A stretch of 32,598 nt of DNA from Streptosporangiales bacterium (GCA_009380095.1 WHSL01000043.1:1-32598), one strand, 5' to 3'; shown: positions 1-8,698, counted from the stretch's first letter. Program-made: numbers and translations. The notes: generated by a model from the sequence alone, not told the origin.

Positions 1-1
1 C

Positions 2-3000
2 GGCTGGGCGGCACTGGAGGACGCCGGCTACCCGCGGGCCCGGCTGCACGAGGCGTACGCGGGCAAGGCAGGGGTGTTCGCGGGCACCATGTACAGCGAG
101 TATCCGTACTTCGCTGTGGAACGCACCCTGGCCGGCGACCCAGTCGACGCCGGCTCCTCGGTCGCGGGGATCGCCAACCGGCTGTCGTACTTCCTCGGGT
201 TACGCGGCCCCAGCATGACCGTCGACACCATGTGCTCGGCGTCGCTGACAGCCGTCCACCTGGCCGTATCGTCACTGCGCTCAGGAGAGTGCGCGCTGGC
301 CGTGGCGGGTGGTGTGAACCTATCCCTGCATCCGTACAAGTTCATCGAGCAGGCGCGGCTCGGCATGACCTCCGCCGATCACCGCTGCCGGGCGTTCGGC
401 GCGGGCGCCGACGGCTTCGCGCCCGGCGAGGGCGTCGGCGTGATCGTGCTGAAGCCGCTGCGCGCCGCCGTCGCCGACGGGGACCGGATCCATGCCGTGA
501 TCAAGGCGACGGCGGTGGGGCATGGCGGGCGTACCAAGGGCTATACCGTCCCGAACCCGGACGCGCAGGCCGAGCTCATCACCTCGGCGCTGTGCCAGGC
601 GGGGGTGGAACCGTCGACGGTCTCGTACGTCGAGGCGCACGGTACGGGGACCAGGCTCGGCGATCCGGTGGAGATCGACGGGCTGGAGCGGGCGTTCGGG
701 CCGCTGGCCGCCGGTTCCGTGCCGATCGGCTCGGTGAAGTCGAACATCGGGCACCTGGAGGGTGCGGCGGGGATCGCCGGGCTCACCAAGGTGGTGCTGC
801 AGTTGCGGCACCGCCGGCTCGTGCCAACTCTGCACGCGACGCCGCCGAATCCCGAGATCGACTGGTCACGTACGCCATTCCGCCCGCAGCTCACGCCGGC
901 CCCCTGGGAGGGTACGGAACCCCGGCGCGCCGCGGTCAGCGCGTTCGGCGCGGGCGGGGCGAACGCGCACGTCATCCTGGAGGAACCCCCGGCGCCCGCT
1001 GGCCGTGGTGGATCGGAGTCCGCCCCCACGCCCGCCCGCCGTGGCGGGCCGGGGTCGGAGCCGTACGGGATCGTGGGGCCGGCCTCCACGCCCGCCCGCC
1101 GTGACGGATCGGGGTCCCGCCCGTACGGGATCGTGGTTTCGGCGCGGGACGAGGAGCGGCTGCGGGAGTCCGCGGGCCGACTGGCGGCGTACCTGGAGGC
1201 GCATCCCGAGCTGCCGCCGGCCGACGTCGCGTACACGCTGCGCGTCGGGCGGGAGCCGCTCCGTCGCCGCCTGGCGTTCACGGCCGCGGACCACGGCGAC
1301 GCGATCGCCCGGCTCCGTGAGGCCGCCGCCGGCGCCCCGCTCCGCGACGAGTCGCTGCCCGAGCCTGTACCGGGCCTCATTGTCAGCCTCCCCACGTATC
1401 CGTTCGCCCGCGAGCGCCATTGGCTCCCCGGGCCCGAGCCGACGCCCAAGTCAGCGGAGCCCATGCCGCCGGACGGGCTCGTCCCCACATTCACCACGAC
1501 ATGGCATCCCGACCCTGGCGCACCGGGGCACGACTCGGCGGACGAGACGATCTGCGTGTACACCGACGCCACCGAAGCCCTGGCATGGCGCCTCGCCGAC
1601 GGTGCGACCGGCCTGACCCTGCTGCACGACCACTCGGCCCTACCGGACCTCACCCGGCGCCTCACTCCGCGCGGCCGTCTCCGCGTACTGCTGGTCACCT
1701 CAGGCCTTCTCGGCATGCCCGGCCCGGCGCCCAGTACCGACGGCGCGCTGACCGCAGGTTTCCTGCGGGCGCTCCCCGCCGAGTACGCGGGCCTCACCGC
1801 GACCGTCGCCGACGTGGACGACGCGCCCGAGAACCTCGGCCTACTCCGCGCCGAGCTCGAAAAGGGCGCGACCGGCCGGGACCGCACGCTCATGGAGGTC
1901 GCCTACAGGAGCGGCGTGCGCTTCCGTGCACGGCCCGAGCCTTTCGACCTGGCGGACGCGATTCCCACGCTGGATCCGACGCGGACGTACGTAGTGTCCG
2001 GCGGGACCGGGACCCTCGGCACGGCCGTCGCCCGGCACCTCGTCCGGCGCGGCGCGCGGCGGCTCGCCCTGATGGGCCTGCGTCCGGAGCGGCCCGAGAC
2101 CGTACGGCAGGTCGCCGAACTGGAGGCGGCCGGTGCCCGGGTCGAGGTGTACACGGGGCCGCTGCCGGGGGCGGGGCCGTTCATCGACGAGGTCCGTACG
2201 CGGCTCGGACCGATCGGCGGGGTCGTGCACGCGGCGGGCCGGATGGGGGAGGTTGGGCCGTACGTCGGCAAGCCGGACGACGCGGTGCGCGCCGTGCTCG
2301 ATCCCAAGACCGTCGGGCTGCGCGTGATCGCCGCGTTCTGCGCGCCGGACCGGCCGGACTTCCTCGTGGCGTTCTCCTCGGCGTCCGCGCACGTGCCGCG
2401 GCTCGCGGCGGGGGTCGCCGAATACGCCGCCGCCAACGCGTACCTCGAGCATTACACGACGTACCTGGCCCGTACCGGCTACGGCAAAGTCTGCGCGATC
2501 GCCTGGCCCTCCTGGGGCGAGGTCATCGCCGAGCCCGAAGCCCTCTGCATCCTCGACGCGGCGCTCGCCGGCGACTCGCCTCCTACCCTCATCGTCGCCC
2601 CGCCCTCCACGGCTCCCGAGCCCGCGTGGACGGACCACCCCGCCGAGCTTCCGCGGCCTGTTGCCGCCAGGCTCCCGCAGCATGGGGGATCGGCGGACGC
2701 CCTGGCGCTTCCTGCCGTGCAGGAGCGGGCTGCGGTGCCGGAATGGCTCCGCGAGATCTTCGTCGCGACGCTGGCTCTGCGGCCTGATGACCTGGATCCG
2801 GACGTGCCGTTCGCGGACTTCGGCGTCGAGTCGGTCTTCCTGGCCGAGCTGGTGACCCGCATCGAGGAACACACCGGGACCAGCCTGGATCCCTCCGTCC
2901 TACTCGAACACCCGACCCTGGCCCAACTCTCCGCCCACCTCGCCACCCGGACCCCGGCGGACACCGGGCCGGCCACCCGGACCCCGGCGGGCACCGGGTC

Positions 3001-5056
3001 TGCGAGCCGTGCCCCGATGGACGTCGCGCCGACCACCCGTATCCAAGCGGACACCGGGACGGCCAGCCATACCTTGGCGGACGCCGGCGACCGCGCAACG
3101 GCGGAGGAGAGGGTCGCGATCGTGGGGGTGGCGTGCAGGTTCCCGGACGCTCCGGATACGAGCGCGTTCTGGGCGAACTTGCGCGCCGGGCACTGTGCGA
3201 TCTCCGGGCGCCGCCTCGGTGAGGCGTACCCCGGCGGCTTCGTGAACGGACTGGAGGACTTCGACCCTGGTGCGTTCGGCATGACCGACGACGAGGCCAT
3301 CTGCCTGGACCCGGCGATCCGCCTTGTACTGGAGATCACCGCGGCCTGCCTCGCCGACGCGGGACTCCGGGACGCCGAGGTCGAGGGGCGCGACGTCGGC
3401 GTCTTCATGGGCGGGCGGATGTCGGACTACCGCCGCCGCGCCGGAGTCCGTAGGGGCCCGGGCGCCTCGGGCGGCGACCAGAACTTCCTCGCCGCCCGCC
3501 TCGCCCAGCACTACGACCTCACCGGCCCCAACCTGGTGGTGGACACGGCCTGCTCGTCCGCGCTCGTCGCGGTCCAGCTCGCGGTGCGCAGCCTCGTCGC
3601 GGGGGAGTCGGAGCTGGCGCTGGCCGGCGGCGCCGACGTGCTGATCGACACGCACGTGCACGAGGAGTTCGGCGCGATCGGGGCGCTGTCGCCGACCGGG
3701 CGCTGCCGGGTGTTCGACCGTCGGGCGGACGGGTTCGTGCCCGGTGAGGGCTGCGGGATCGTCCTCCTCAAGCGGCTGGACCGGGCCGTCGCCGACGGCG
3801 ACCGCATCCACGCGGTGATCGACGCGATCGCGGTCGGCAACGACGGGCGGACCGTCGGGCTCACCACGCCGAATCCCGCTGCGCAGGCGGCCGTCATACG
3901 CCGGGCCCTCCACGACAGCGGGTACGCGCCGCAACACATCGGCCTGATCGAGGCCCACGGCACCGGCACCATGATCGGCGACCCCATCGAACTCCGCGCC
4001 CTCACCAGCGTCTTCCACGACCACCCCACGCCCGACACGACCTCCCACGACCCACCCGCCATCGCCGCCGTGCTGGCGACCCTGACCGAGGCGGCCGCAA
4101 AGGAGACTGACGCGCCGCACGAGGGCGCCGCATCCCGCGTGGGCGCCGCGTCCCGAGAGGGGACCGCGTCCCGAGAGGGGACCACGTCCCGAGAGGGGAC
4201 CGCTTCCCGGGAGGATGCCGCTTCCCATGACCGCGCCGCCTCCCACGAGGGGGGAGCCCGCTACGGGGGCGCCGTATCTCGTGAGGGCGCGGGCGGGGCG
4301 GGGTGGTGTGCGATCGGGTCCGTGAAGTCGAACATCGGGCACCTGCTGAGCGCGGCCGGTATCGCCGGGCTGATCAAGGCGGTGCTCGCGGTGGAGCATG
4401 GGGAGATCCCGCCCACCCTGTTCTGCGACGAACCGAACCCGCGCTTCGACTTCGCCGCTTCGCCGTTCGTACCGGCCGGCGACCTCCGGCCCTGGCCCGC
4501 CGGCCCACGCGTCGCCGGAGTGAGCGCGTTCGGCCTCGGCGGCACCAACGCCCACGTCATCGTGAGCGCTTACGACGGCACCCATACGCCATCCCGCACG
4601 CCCCTCCCACCCCCGGTCTTCCACCGCCGTCGCCTCTGGCTGGACCGACCCCCCGAACCCGACCCGGCCCACTCCCGCACCGCGGCAGCCACCCGCGCCA
4701 CCCCTGCGACCCCTACCACTCGTGCGGCTCCTGATCCTGCGCCCCCGGCCACTCCCGTCGCCCCTGCCGCCCCCACCGCCCCGGCCATCCCGGTCGACGA
4801 GAGCGGTGGAAGGGTCGCCGCGATCATCACCCCGGCCGACCCGGGAGGCGCGAACGGCGGGGCGTCCGCGGTCCCCGTCACCCCGGTCGCCGTGACCGCC
4901 ACTCCGGACGGGCCGCTCGCCGTGACCGGCACTCCGTCTGGCCTGGTCGCCGAGAGCGGCGGGCCGGTCGCCGGGGCCGGGGTGGAGGGCGAGCCGGCGG
5001 GCAACGGGTCCGGGCCGGTCAGTTCGCTGCTGGACCTCAGGTTTGGAGACGCTTGA
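2..5056 (+). CDS. trans-AT PKS, KS-KR-ACP-KS (5' end outside window)
   Basis: The reading frame is open from base 2, and the first visible residues already belong to a KS, so the start lies upstream. Domains in order: KS1 (to about 990; catalytic Cys codon 233 in VDTMCSAS, His codons 638 and 752), a post-KS linker (about 1125-1425) without an AT, KR (about 1540-2560; GGTGTLG at 2000, Tyr codon 2423), ACP (about 2720-2950; serine codon 2831 in GVES), and KS2 (about 3115-4570; Cys 3551, His 3956 and 4340). A Pro/Ala-rich tail of roughly 160 residues follows. The absence of AT domains is the trans-AT hallmark. KS2 has no processing domains behind it, so its module is completed by another protein, most simply the DH-ACP-KR at the start of the 10471-26817 product. 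By position and architecture it corresponds to the 3' part of a LnmI-type subunit (inference). Oddities are a repeat insertion inside KS2 and two extra residues between the KR serine pair and tyrosine. Confidence 0.95.
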   Translation, partial: GWAALEDAGYPRARLHEAYAGKAGVFAGTMYSEYPYFAVERTLAGDPVDAGSSVAGIANRLSYFLGLRGPSMTVDTMCSASLTAVHLAVSSLRSGECALAVAGGVNLSLHPYKFIEQARLGMTSADHRCRAFGAGADGFAPGEGVGVIVLKPLRAAVADGDRIHAVIKATAVGHGGRTKGYTVPNPDAQAELITSALCQAGVEPSTVSYVEAHGTGTRLGDPVEIDGLERAFGPLAAGSVPIGSVKSNIGHLEGAAGIAGLTKVVLQLRHRRLVPTLHATPPNPEIDWSRTPFRPQLTPAPWEGTEPRRAAVSAFGAGGANAHVILEEPPAPAGRGGSESAPTPARRGGPGSEPYGIVGPASTPARRDGSGSRPYGIVVSARDEERLRESAGRLAAYLEAHPELPPADVAYTLRVGREPLRRRLAFTAADHGDAIARLREAAAGAPLRDESLPEPVPGLIVSLPTYPFARERHWLPGPEPTPKSAEPMPPDGLVPTFTTTWHPDPGAPGHDSADETICVYTDATEALAWRLADGATGLTLLHDHSALPDLTRRLTPRGRLRVLLVTSGLLGMPGPAPSTDGALTAGFLRALPAEYAGLTATVADVDDAPENLGLLRAELEKGATGRDRTLMEVAYRSGVRFRARPEPFDLADAIPTLDPTRTYVVSGGTGTLGTAVARHLVRRGARRLALMGLRPERPETVRQVAELEAAGARVEVYTGPLPGAGPFIDEVRTRLGPIGGVVHAAGRMGEVGPYVGKPDDAVRAVLDPKTVGLRVIAAFCAPDRPDFLVAFSSASAHVPRLAAGVAEYAAANAYLEHYTTYLARTGYGKVCAIAWPSWGEVIAEPEALCILDAALAGDSPPTLIVAPPSTAPEPAWTDHPAELPRPVAARLPQHGGSADALALPAVQERAAVPEWLREIFVATLALRPDDLDPDVPFADFGVESVFLAELVTRIEEHTGTSLDPSVLLEHPTLAQLSAHLATRTPADTGPATRTPAGTGSASRAPMDVAPTTRIQADTGTASHTLADAGDRATAEERVAIVGVACRFPDAPDTSAFWANLRAGHCAISGRRLGEAYPGGFVNGLEDFDPGAFGMTDDEAICLDPAIRLVLEITAACLADAGLRDAEVEGRDVGVFMGGRMSDYRRRAGVRRGPGASGGDQNFLAARLAQHYDLTGPNLVVDTACSSALVAVQLAVRSLVAGESELALAGGADVLIDTHVHEEFGAIGALSPTGRCRVFDRRADGFVPGEGCGIVLLKRLDRAVADGDRIHAVIDAIAVGNDGRTVGLTTPNPAAQAAVIRRALHDSGYAPQHIGLIEAHGTGTMIGDPIELRALTSVFHDHPTPDTTSHDPPAIAAVLATLTEAAAKETDAPHEGAASRVGAASREGTASREGTTSREGTASREDAASHDRAASHEGGARYGGAVSREGAGGAGWCAIGSVKSNIGHLLSAAGIAGLIKAVLAVEHGEIPPTLFCDEPNPRFDFAASPFVPAGDLRPWPAGPRVAGVSAFGLGGTNAHVIVSAYDGTHTPSRTPLPPPVFHRRRLWLDRPPEPDPAHSRTAAATRATPATPTTRAAPDPAPPATPVAPAAPTAPAIPVDESGGRVAAIITPADPGGANGGASAVPVTPVAVTATPDGPLAVTGTPSGLVAESGGPVAGAGVEGEPAGNGSGPVSSLLDLRFGDA
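1021..1140 (+). repeat. 60-bp tandem duplication in post-KS linker
   Basis: Bases 1021-1080 and 1081-1140 are two adjacent, closely similar copies of a 60-bp unit. They encode about 20 residues each containing PARR and PYGIV. A decayed partial copy precedes them near 990-1020. The repeat is in frame and lies between KS1 and its linker domain, so it lengthens the linker without breaking the protein. Confidence 0.85.
2942..3091 (+). repeat. Five 30-bp units (10-residue repeat) between ACP and KS2
   Basis: Five consecutive 30-bp units encode decapeptides of the type ATRTPADTGP. The first two are almost identical and the later three are diverged. The unit is in frame and forms the flexible ACP-to-KS2 linker. 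Confidence 0.85.
4130..4291 (+). repeat. 18-bp minisatellite inside KS2
   Basis: About nine 18-bp units encode a hexapeptide of the type ASREGT. Units at 4148, 4166 and 4184 are almost identical, and flanking units are progressively diverged. The array lies between the two catalytic histidine codons of KS2 (3956 and 4340). These are 128 codons apart here, against 38 in the first complete KS of the downstream megasynthase. All units keep the frame. Confidence 0.9.
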
Positions 5057-5292
5057 TGGACGCTGAGATCTTGGCCCTGCTGCGGCGCACCGTGGTCACG
5101 GTCGTCCCGGAGATCGACGCCACCGAGGTCGTCCCGGACGCTCGGCTCGCCGACCTGGGCTGCAACAGCATCGACCGGGCCGACATCGTCACGCTCGTCA
5201 TGGAGGAGCTCGGCGTCCAGATCCCGGTCGGGGAGTTCGGCGGCGATCACGACGTACGCTCCCTCGTCGGACTGTTCGGGGCCTACGCGTGA
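5056..5292 (+). CDS. Free-standing donor acyl carrier protein of beta-branching cassette
   Basis: A 78-residue ACP with the phosphopantetheine serine at position 38 in LGCNSIDRADIV. The Cys-Asn before the serine and the following IDR are typical of donor ACPs of HMG-CoA-synthase (HCS) cassettes (AcpK, LnmL type) rather than of modular PKS ACPs. It would carry malonyl, then acetyl after decarboxylation, and hand it to the HMGS-like enzyme. The ATG at 5056 overlaps the TGA of the PKS gene (TGATG), so it is translationally coupled to it. The in-frame TTG at 5053 is the less likely start. Its neighbours KSdc and HMGS support the assignment. Confidence 0.92.
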   Translation: MDAEILALLRRTVVTVVPEIDATEVVPDARLADLGCNSIDRADIVTLVMEELGVQIPVGEFGGDHDVRSLVGLFGAYA

Positions 5293-6458
5293 CTGTTGTC
5301 GTCACCGCCCTCGGCGTGGTCTGTGCCCTGGCCCACGACGCTCCTTCCTTCGCCCAGGCCCTGCGCGAGGGGCGCACAGCCATCACTGAGCGGCACGACG
5401 GGGACGAGGACGCGCCGCCCTTCGCCGCACGGCTCACCGGATTCGAGCCGTCCCATCCCGCGGCCCGGCGCGCACCCCGCCCGATCCAGGCCGCGCTGAC
5501 CACGGCCGCGGAGGCCTGGACATCCGCCAGTCTGGACGCGGACCCTCTGCCTCCCGGCCGGGTCGCCCTCGTGGTCGGCGGCAACAACCTGACGGGCCGG
5601 ACCGCGTACGACCTCGCCGCGAAGAACCTCGCGTACGTCCCCCCACGCTTCGCGCTGCACATGCAGGACACCGACCACGTCGGGACGATCAGCCAGGCCC
5701 TCGGCATCACCGGCGAAGGGTTCACGGTCGGCGGCGCCTCCGCGAGCGGGAACACGGCGATCATCGCCGGAGCTCGCCTGATCGCAGCGGGCGCCGCCGA
5801 CGCCTGTCTCGTCGTCGGGGCGATGACGGACCTGTCACCGGTGGAGGCGGCCGCGTACCGGAATCTCGGCGCGCTGGCCTGGGAGAAGCCGAGCGTGCCG
5901 TTCGACCGTTCGCACGCCGGCTTCGTGCCGGGCGAGGGCGCGGCCTGCCTGGTGCTGGAGCGCGCCGGGGTACGGGACGTGCCGCCGCTGGCCCGCCTCG
6001 CCGGCCACGCGCAGCGACTCGACGCCAACGCGCTCGCCGACCCGTCGGCGGACGGTGAGGTCGCGGTGATGACGGCGGCCCTGGCCTCGGCCGGTGCGAC
6101 ACCGGCCGAGGTCGGCTATGTCAACGCGCACGGTACGGGCGCACCGCGCGGCGACGTCACCGAGGCGGCCGCGCTCCGGCGGGTCTTCGGCGCGCCGGGT
6201 CCGCTGGTCAACTCGACCAAGGCGCTCATCGGTCACTGCCTGAGCGCCGCCGCCGTCCTGGAGGCGGCCGCCACCGTGATCCAACTCCGGGACGGCTTCG
6301 TGCACGCCACCCCCGGCCTGAACGACCCCATCGACCCGAGCCTCCGGCTGACCGGCCCCGCCGCGCACCCCGCCTGGATCGGCCTGGCCCTGTCCAACTC
6401 CTTCGGCTTCGGCGGCATCAACACCTGTATCGCCCTAGCCACCCCCGACACCGCCTGA
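5289..6458 (+). CDS. Decarboxylating ketosynthase-like protein (Cys-to-Ser) of HCS cassette
   Basis: A 389-residue stand-alone KS fold. The nucleophile position, normally Cys in DTACSS, is Ser151 in GGASASGN, while His281 (NAHGTG) and His316 (LIGH) are kept. A KS without the cysteine but with both histidines decarboxylates malonyl-ACP instead of condensing. This is the role of KSdc proteins in beta-methyl-branching cassettes, making acetyl-ACP for the HMGS-like enzyme. Start GTG 5289 overlaps the ACP stop (GTGA), giving tight coupling. In the leinamycin cluster this step is done instead by LnmK, an acyltransferase/decarboxylase that supplies propionyl, so acetyl supply is predicted here. A chain-length-factor role is unlikely given the neighbours. 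Confidence 0.9.
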   Translation: MTVVVTALGVVCALAHDAPSFAQALREGRTAITERHDGDEDAPPFAARLTGFEPSHPAARRAPRPIQAALTTAAEAWTSASLDADPLPPGRVALVVGGNNLTGRTAYDLAAKNLAYVPPRFALHMQDTDHVGTISQALGITGEGFTVGGASASGNTAIIAGARLIAAGAADACLVVGAMTDLSPVEAAAYRNLGALAWEKPSVPFDRSHAGFVPGEGAACLVLERAGVRDVPPLARLAGHAQRLDANALADPSADGEVAVMTAALASAGATPAEVGYVNAHGTGAPRGDVTEAAALRRVFGAPGPLVNSTKALIGHCLSAAAVLEAAATVIQLRDGFVHATPGLNDPIDPSLRLTGPAAHPAWIGLALSNSFGFGGINTCIALATPDTA

Positions 6459-6465
6459 GCGCCGA

Positions 6466-6612
6466 CCCCCGTTCCGTTCCCCGAAGGGGACGGCGGCACC
6501 GACACCGCATCCGCCGGCCCGACCGGACGCTGAGGGCGACTCCGGGGAAGACAGGTCCCGTCAAGGTGTCTCTCCCCCGTTCCCGTTCCACAAAGGGGAC
6601 ATCCCGGGCACC
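6466..6612. repeat. Imperfect direct repeat in 251-bp gap after the KSdc gene
   Basis: Two related blocks, about 6466-6499 and 6574-6612, share CCCCCGTTCC, then AAGGGGAC, and end in GGCACC. The first copy can fold into a short hairpin (TCCCC, GAA, GGGGA). The gap 6459-6709 interrupts an otherwise overlapping operon and contains no credible gene. Its function is unknown; an internal regulatory site or decayed sequence are both possible. Confidence 0.6.
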
Positions 6613-6634
6613 ATTTCGACGGTTTCGGGGGAGA
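6571..6634. repeat. Perfect 9-bp inverted repeat with 46-bp loop
   Basis: TCTCCCCCG at 6571-6579 is exactly complementary to CGGGGGAGA at 6626-6634. The second copy of the direct repeat lies in the loop. No T-run follows, so it is not a classical terminator. It lies 76 bases upstream of the thioesterase start and could affect mRNA folding or processing there (inference). Confidence 0.45.
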
Positions 6635-6709
6635 CGACATCTTGGGGGGAGGCCCCGGCTCGGAGGGGTGCGCAATGGTGAGCGGTCGGGTGGGGGCGGG
6701 GCGCCTAGC

Positions 6710-7447
6710 GTGAGCGACATGGTGCGGTTGTTCTGTTTGGCGCATGCGGGCGGGGGTGCGCTGGCCTTCCGGCCGTGGCGCGGGCGGCTCGGGGACGGGA
6801 TCGCCTTGCACCCGGTGGTGCTCCCAGGCCGGGAGTCCCGCTGGGGGGAGACCCCCTACACCTGGATGGACGACCTGGCGGACGGCGTCCTCAGTGAACT
6901 CGCGCCACTGCTACACGGCCCGTACGCGTTCTTCGGGCACAGCATGGGCGCGGCCGTCGCGTACGAGCTCACCCGCCGCCTCACGGAGCGCCCGGCACAG
7001 GGACAGGACCCCCCGATACGACTCCTCGTCTCAGGCCGCCGCCCACCGCATATCCACGCGCCGCGCAACCGCCGCACCCCCGCGCACCTGCTCCCGTACG
7101 AGGACTTCCTCACCTACCTCCGCGCACTCGGCGGCGTACCACCGGAGGTACTGAACGACCGCCGCACCCTCGACGCCTTCCTCCCCGCGATGCGCGCCGA
7201 CTTCGAGGTCAACGAGACCTACACCCCGCCGCGGGCCCCGCGCCTCCAGATACCGGTGTCGGCGTTCCGCGGTGTGGAAGACCCGGCCGTCACGGCCGAC
7301 GACATGCGCCGCTGGCAGGAGGTGACCGGCAAGAGCTGCACGCTGCGCACCCTCCCCGGCGGCCACTTCTACCTCAAGGGCGGCCCACCGGAACTGCTCG
7401 AAGCGATCCGCGACGACCTCACCGGCGTCCCCGCCGGCCAGGGGTGA
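6710..7447 (+). CDS. Type II thioesterase (alpha/beta hydrolase)
   Basis: A 245-residue editing thioesterase of the kind that clears stalled or wrongly loaded carrier proteins in PKS/NRPS systems. The catalytic triad is visible: Ser78 in GHSMGA, Asp191 in the VEDPAV segment and His219 in GGHFYL. The N-terminal LFCLAHAGGGA motif is typical of the family. The GTG at 6710 is chosen because G-rich sequence lies 8-10 bases upstream; ATG 6719 is the alternative. The frame is open further upstream but that stretch looks non-coding. It sits inside the beta-branching cassette, as LnmN does near the leinamycin cassette genes. Distinct from the TE domain of the megasynthase. Confidence 0.93.
   Translation: MSDMVRLFCLAHAGGGALAFRPWRGRLGDGIALHPVVLPGRESRWGETPYTWMDDLADGVLSELAPLLHGPYAFFGHSMGAAVAYELTRRLTERPAQGQDPPIRLLVSGRRPPHIHAPRNRRTPAHLLPYEDFLTYLRALGGVPPEVLNDRRTLDAFLPAMRADFEVNETYTPPRAPRLQIPVSAFRGVEDPAVTADDMRRWQEVTGKSCTLRTLPGGHFYLKGGPPELLEAIRDDLTGVPAGQG
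7440..7447 (+). promoter_or_regulatory. Ribosome binding site deciding the HMGS start
   Basis: AGGGGTGA ends 5 bases before GTG 7453 and overlaps the thioesterase stop. It matches the anti-Shine-Dalgarno well. The upstream in-frame GTG at 7444 lies inside this site and so is the poorer start. Confidence 0.6.
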
Positions 7448-7452
7448 TACGC

Positions 7453-8685
7453 GTGGCGGTGGGGATCGAGGCGATCGGGGTCTACGCCGGGCGCGCGTCG
7501 GTCGGCGTACGGGAGATCTTCGACCGGCGGTCCCTGGACCCGAGCCGGTTCGACAACCTCATGATGGAGCGCAAGTCCGTCGGCCTGCCCTGCGAGGACG
7601 CGGTCACCAACGCCGTCAACGCCGCCAAACCGCTGGTCGACGCGCTGACGGAGGCGGAGCGCGGCGCCGTGGAGGCGGTGATCGTCGGCACCGAGTCGGG
7701 TCTCGACTTCGGCAAGCCGATCAGCACGTACGTACAGGAGTACCTCGGCCTGCCCCGGACCTGCCGCTCGTTCGAGGTGAAGCACGCCTGCTACGGCGGG
7801 ACGGCCGCGCTGCAGACGGCCGTCGCGCTCATCGCCGCGACCCCCGTGGACGGCGTGAAGGCCCTGGTCATCGCGGCCGACGCGGCGAGCGCGACGGACC
7901 GGGACTCGTACTGGGAACCCTCCCAGGGCGCCGGCGCCGTGGCCATGCTCGTCGGCAAGGACCCGCACATCCTCGAGCTCGACCCCGGCGCGAGCGGCCT
8001 CTACAGCCACGAGGTGATGGACACGCTCCGCCCGCGCGCCGATCTCGAGGCCGGCGACTCCGACCTCTCACTCCTGTCCTACCTGCACTGTCTGGAACAG
8101 GCCTACCGCATGTACGAGCGCCGCGTGGACGGCTGCGATCTGCGCTCCACGTTCGCCCACCTGGTGTTCCACACGCCGTTCGCCGGGATGGTGAAGGGCG
8201 CGCACCGGACCCTGATGCGCAAGGTCACCGGCGCGTCCCCGGCCGACATCGAGGCCGACTTCACCCACCGCCTCGCACCATCCCTGCGGTACGGCCGCCA
8301 GGTCGGGAACGTCTACTCCGCCTCGCTGTATCTCGCGCTCTGCTCGCTGATCGACAACGGCGCCCTCGCACCCCCGCAACGCGCCGGACTGTTCTCGTAC
8401 GGCTCCGGCTGCGCCTCGGAGTTCTTCAGCGGCGTGCTGCCCCCCGGCGCCCGCGCGCGCCTCGCCGCCCAGCGCCTCCCCGAGGCGATCGCTGCCCGCC
8501 ACTCCCTGGACTGGGACGACTATGAGCAGGTCAGTGACCTCGCCGTGCACCGCATGGCGGGCGTACGGGACCACGTGTTCGACCCGGAGCCGTACGACGC
8601 CCTCTACCGGAAGTGCCTCGACGGCCGCGGGCTGCTCGTACTGGACCGGATCAAGGACTTCCACCGCGCGTACCGCTGGAGCTGA
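7453..8685 (+). CDS. HMG-CoA-synthase-like enzyme (HCS) for beta-branching
   Basis: A 410-residue HMGS-family protein of the PksG/MupH/LnmM type. It condenses the acetyl group on the donor ACP with the beta-keto group of a polyketide on a PKS ACP. The triad is intact: Glu81 in VGTESG, Cys113 in KHACYGG and His240 in FHTPF. The start AVGIEAIGVYAG fits the family N-terminus. It is coupled to the preceding thioesterase gene. With the donor ACP and KSdc it forms three of the usual five cassette members. ECH2 is present as a domain in the megasynthase; ECH1 is not found in this window. Confidence 0.95.
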   Translation: MAVGIEAIGVYAGRASVGVREIFDRRSLDPSRFDNLMMERKSVGLPCEDAVTNAVNAAKPLVDALTEAERGAVEAVIVGTESGLDFGKPISTYVQEYLGLPRTCRSFEVKHACYGGTAALQTAVALIAATPVDGVKALVIAADAASATDRDSYWEPSQGAGAVAMLVGKDPHILELDPGASGLYSHEVMDTLRPRADLEAGDSDLSLLSYLHCLEQAYRMYERRVDGCDLRSTFAHLVFHTPFAGMVKGAHRTLMRKVTGASPADIEADFTHRLAPSLRYGRQVGNVYSASLYLALCSLIDNGALAPPQRAGLFSYGSGCASEFFSGVLPPGARARLAAQRLPEAIAARHSLDWDDYEQVSDLAVHRMAGVRDHVFDPEPYDALYRKCLDGRGLLVLDRIKDFHRAYRWS

Positions 8686-8698
8686 CCGGCCGGAGCCC

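Noticed and set aside
4130-4291. CRISPR-like array
   Set aside because: Units of 18 bp are contiguous without spacers and encode protein in frame within a KS domain.
5289-6458. Chain-length factor or FabF-type fatty-acid KS
   Set aside because: The Ser nucleophile with both His retained and the HCS-cassette neighbours fit a decarboxylating KS. A chain-length factor would normally have Gln and pair with an active KS.
6571-6634. Rho-independent terminator after the KSdc gene
   Set aside because: The loop is 46 bases and there is no T-run after the second arm.
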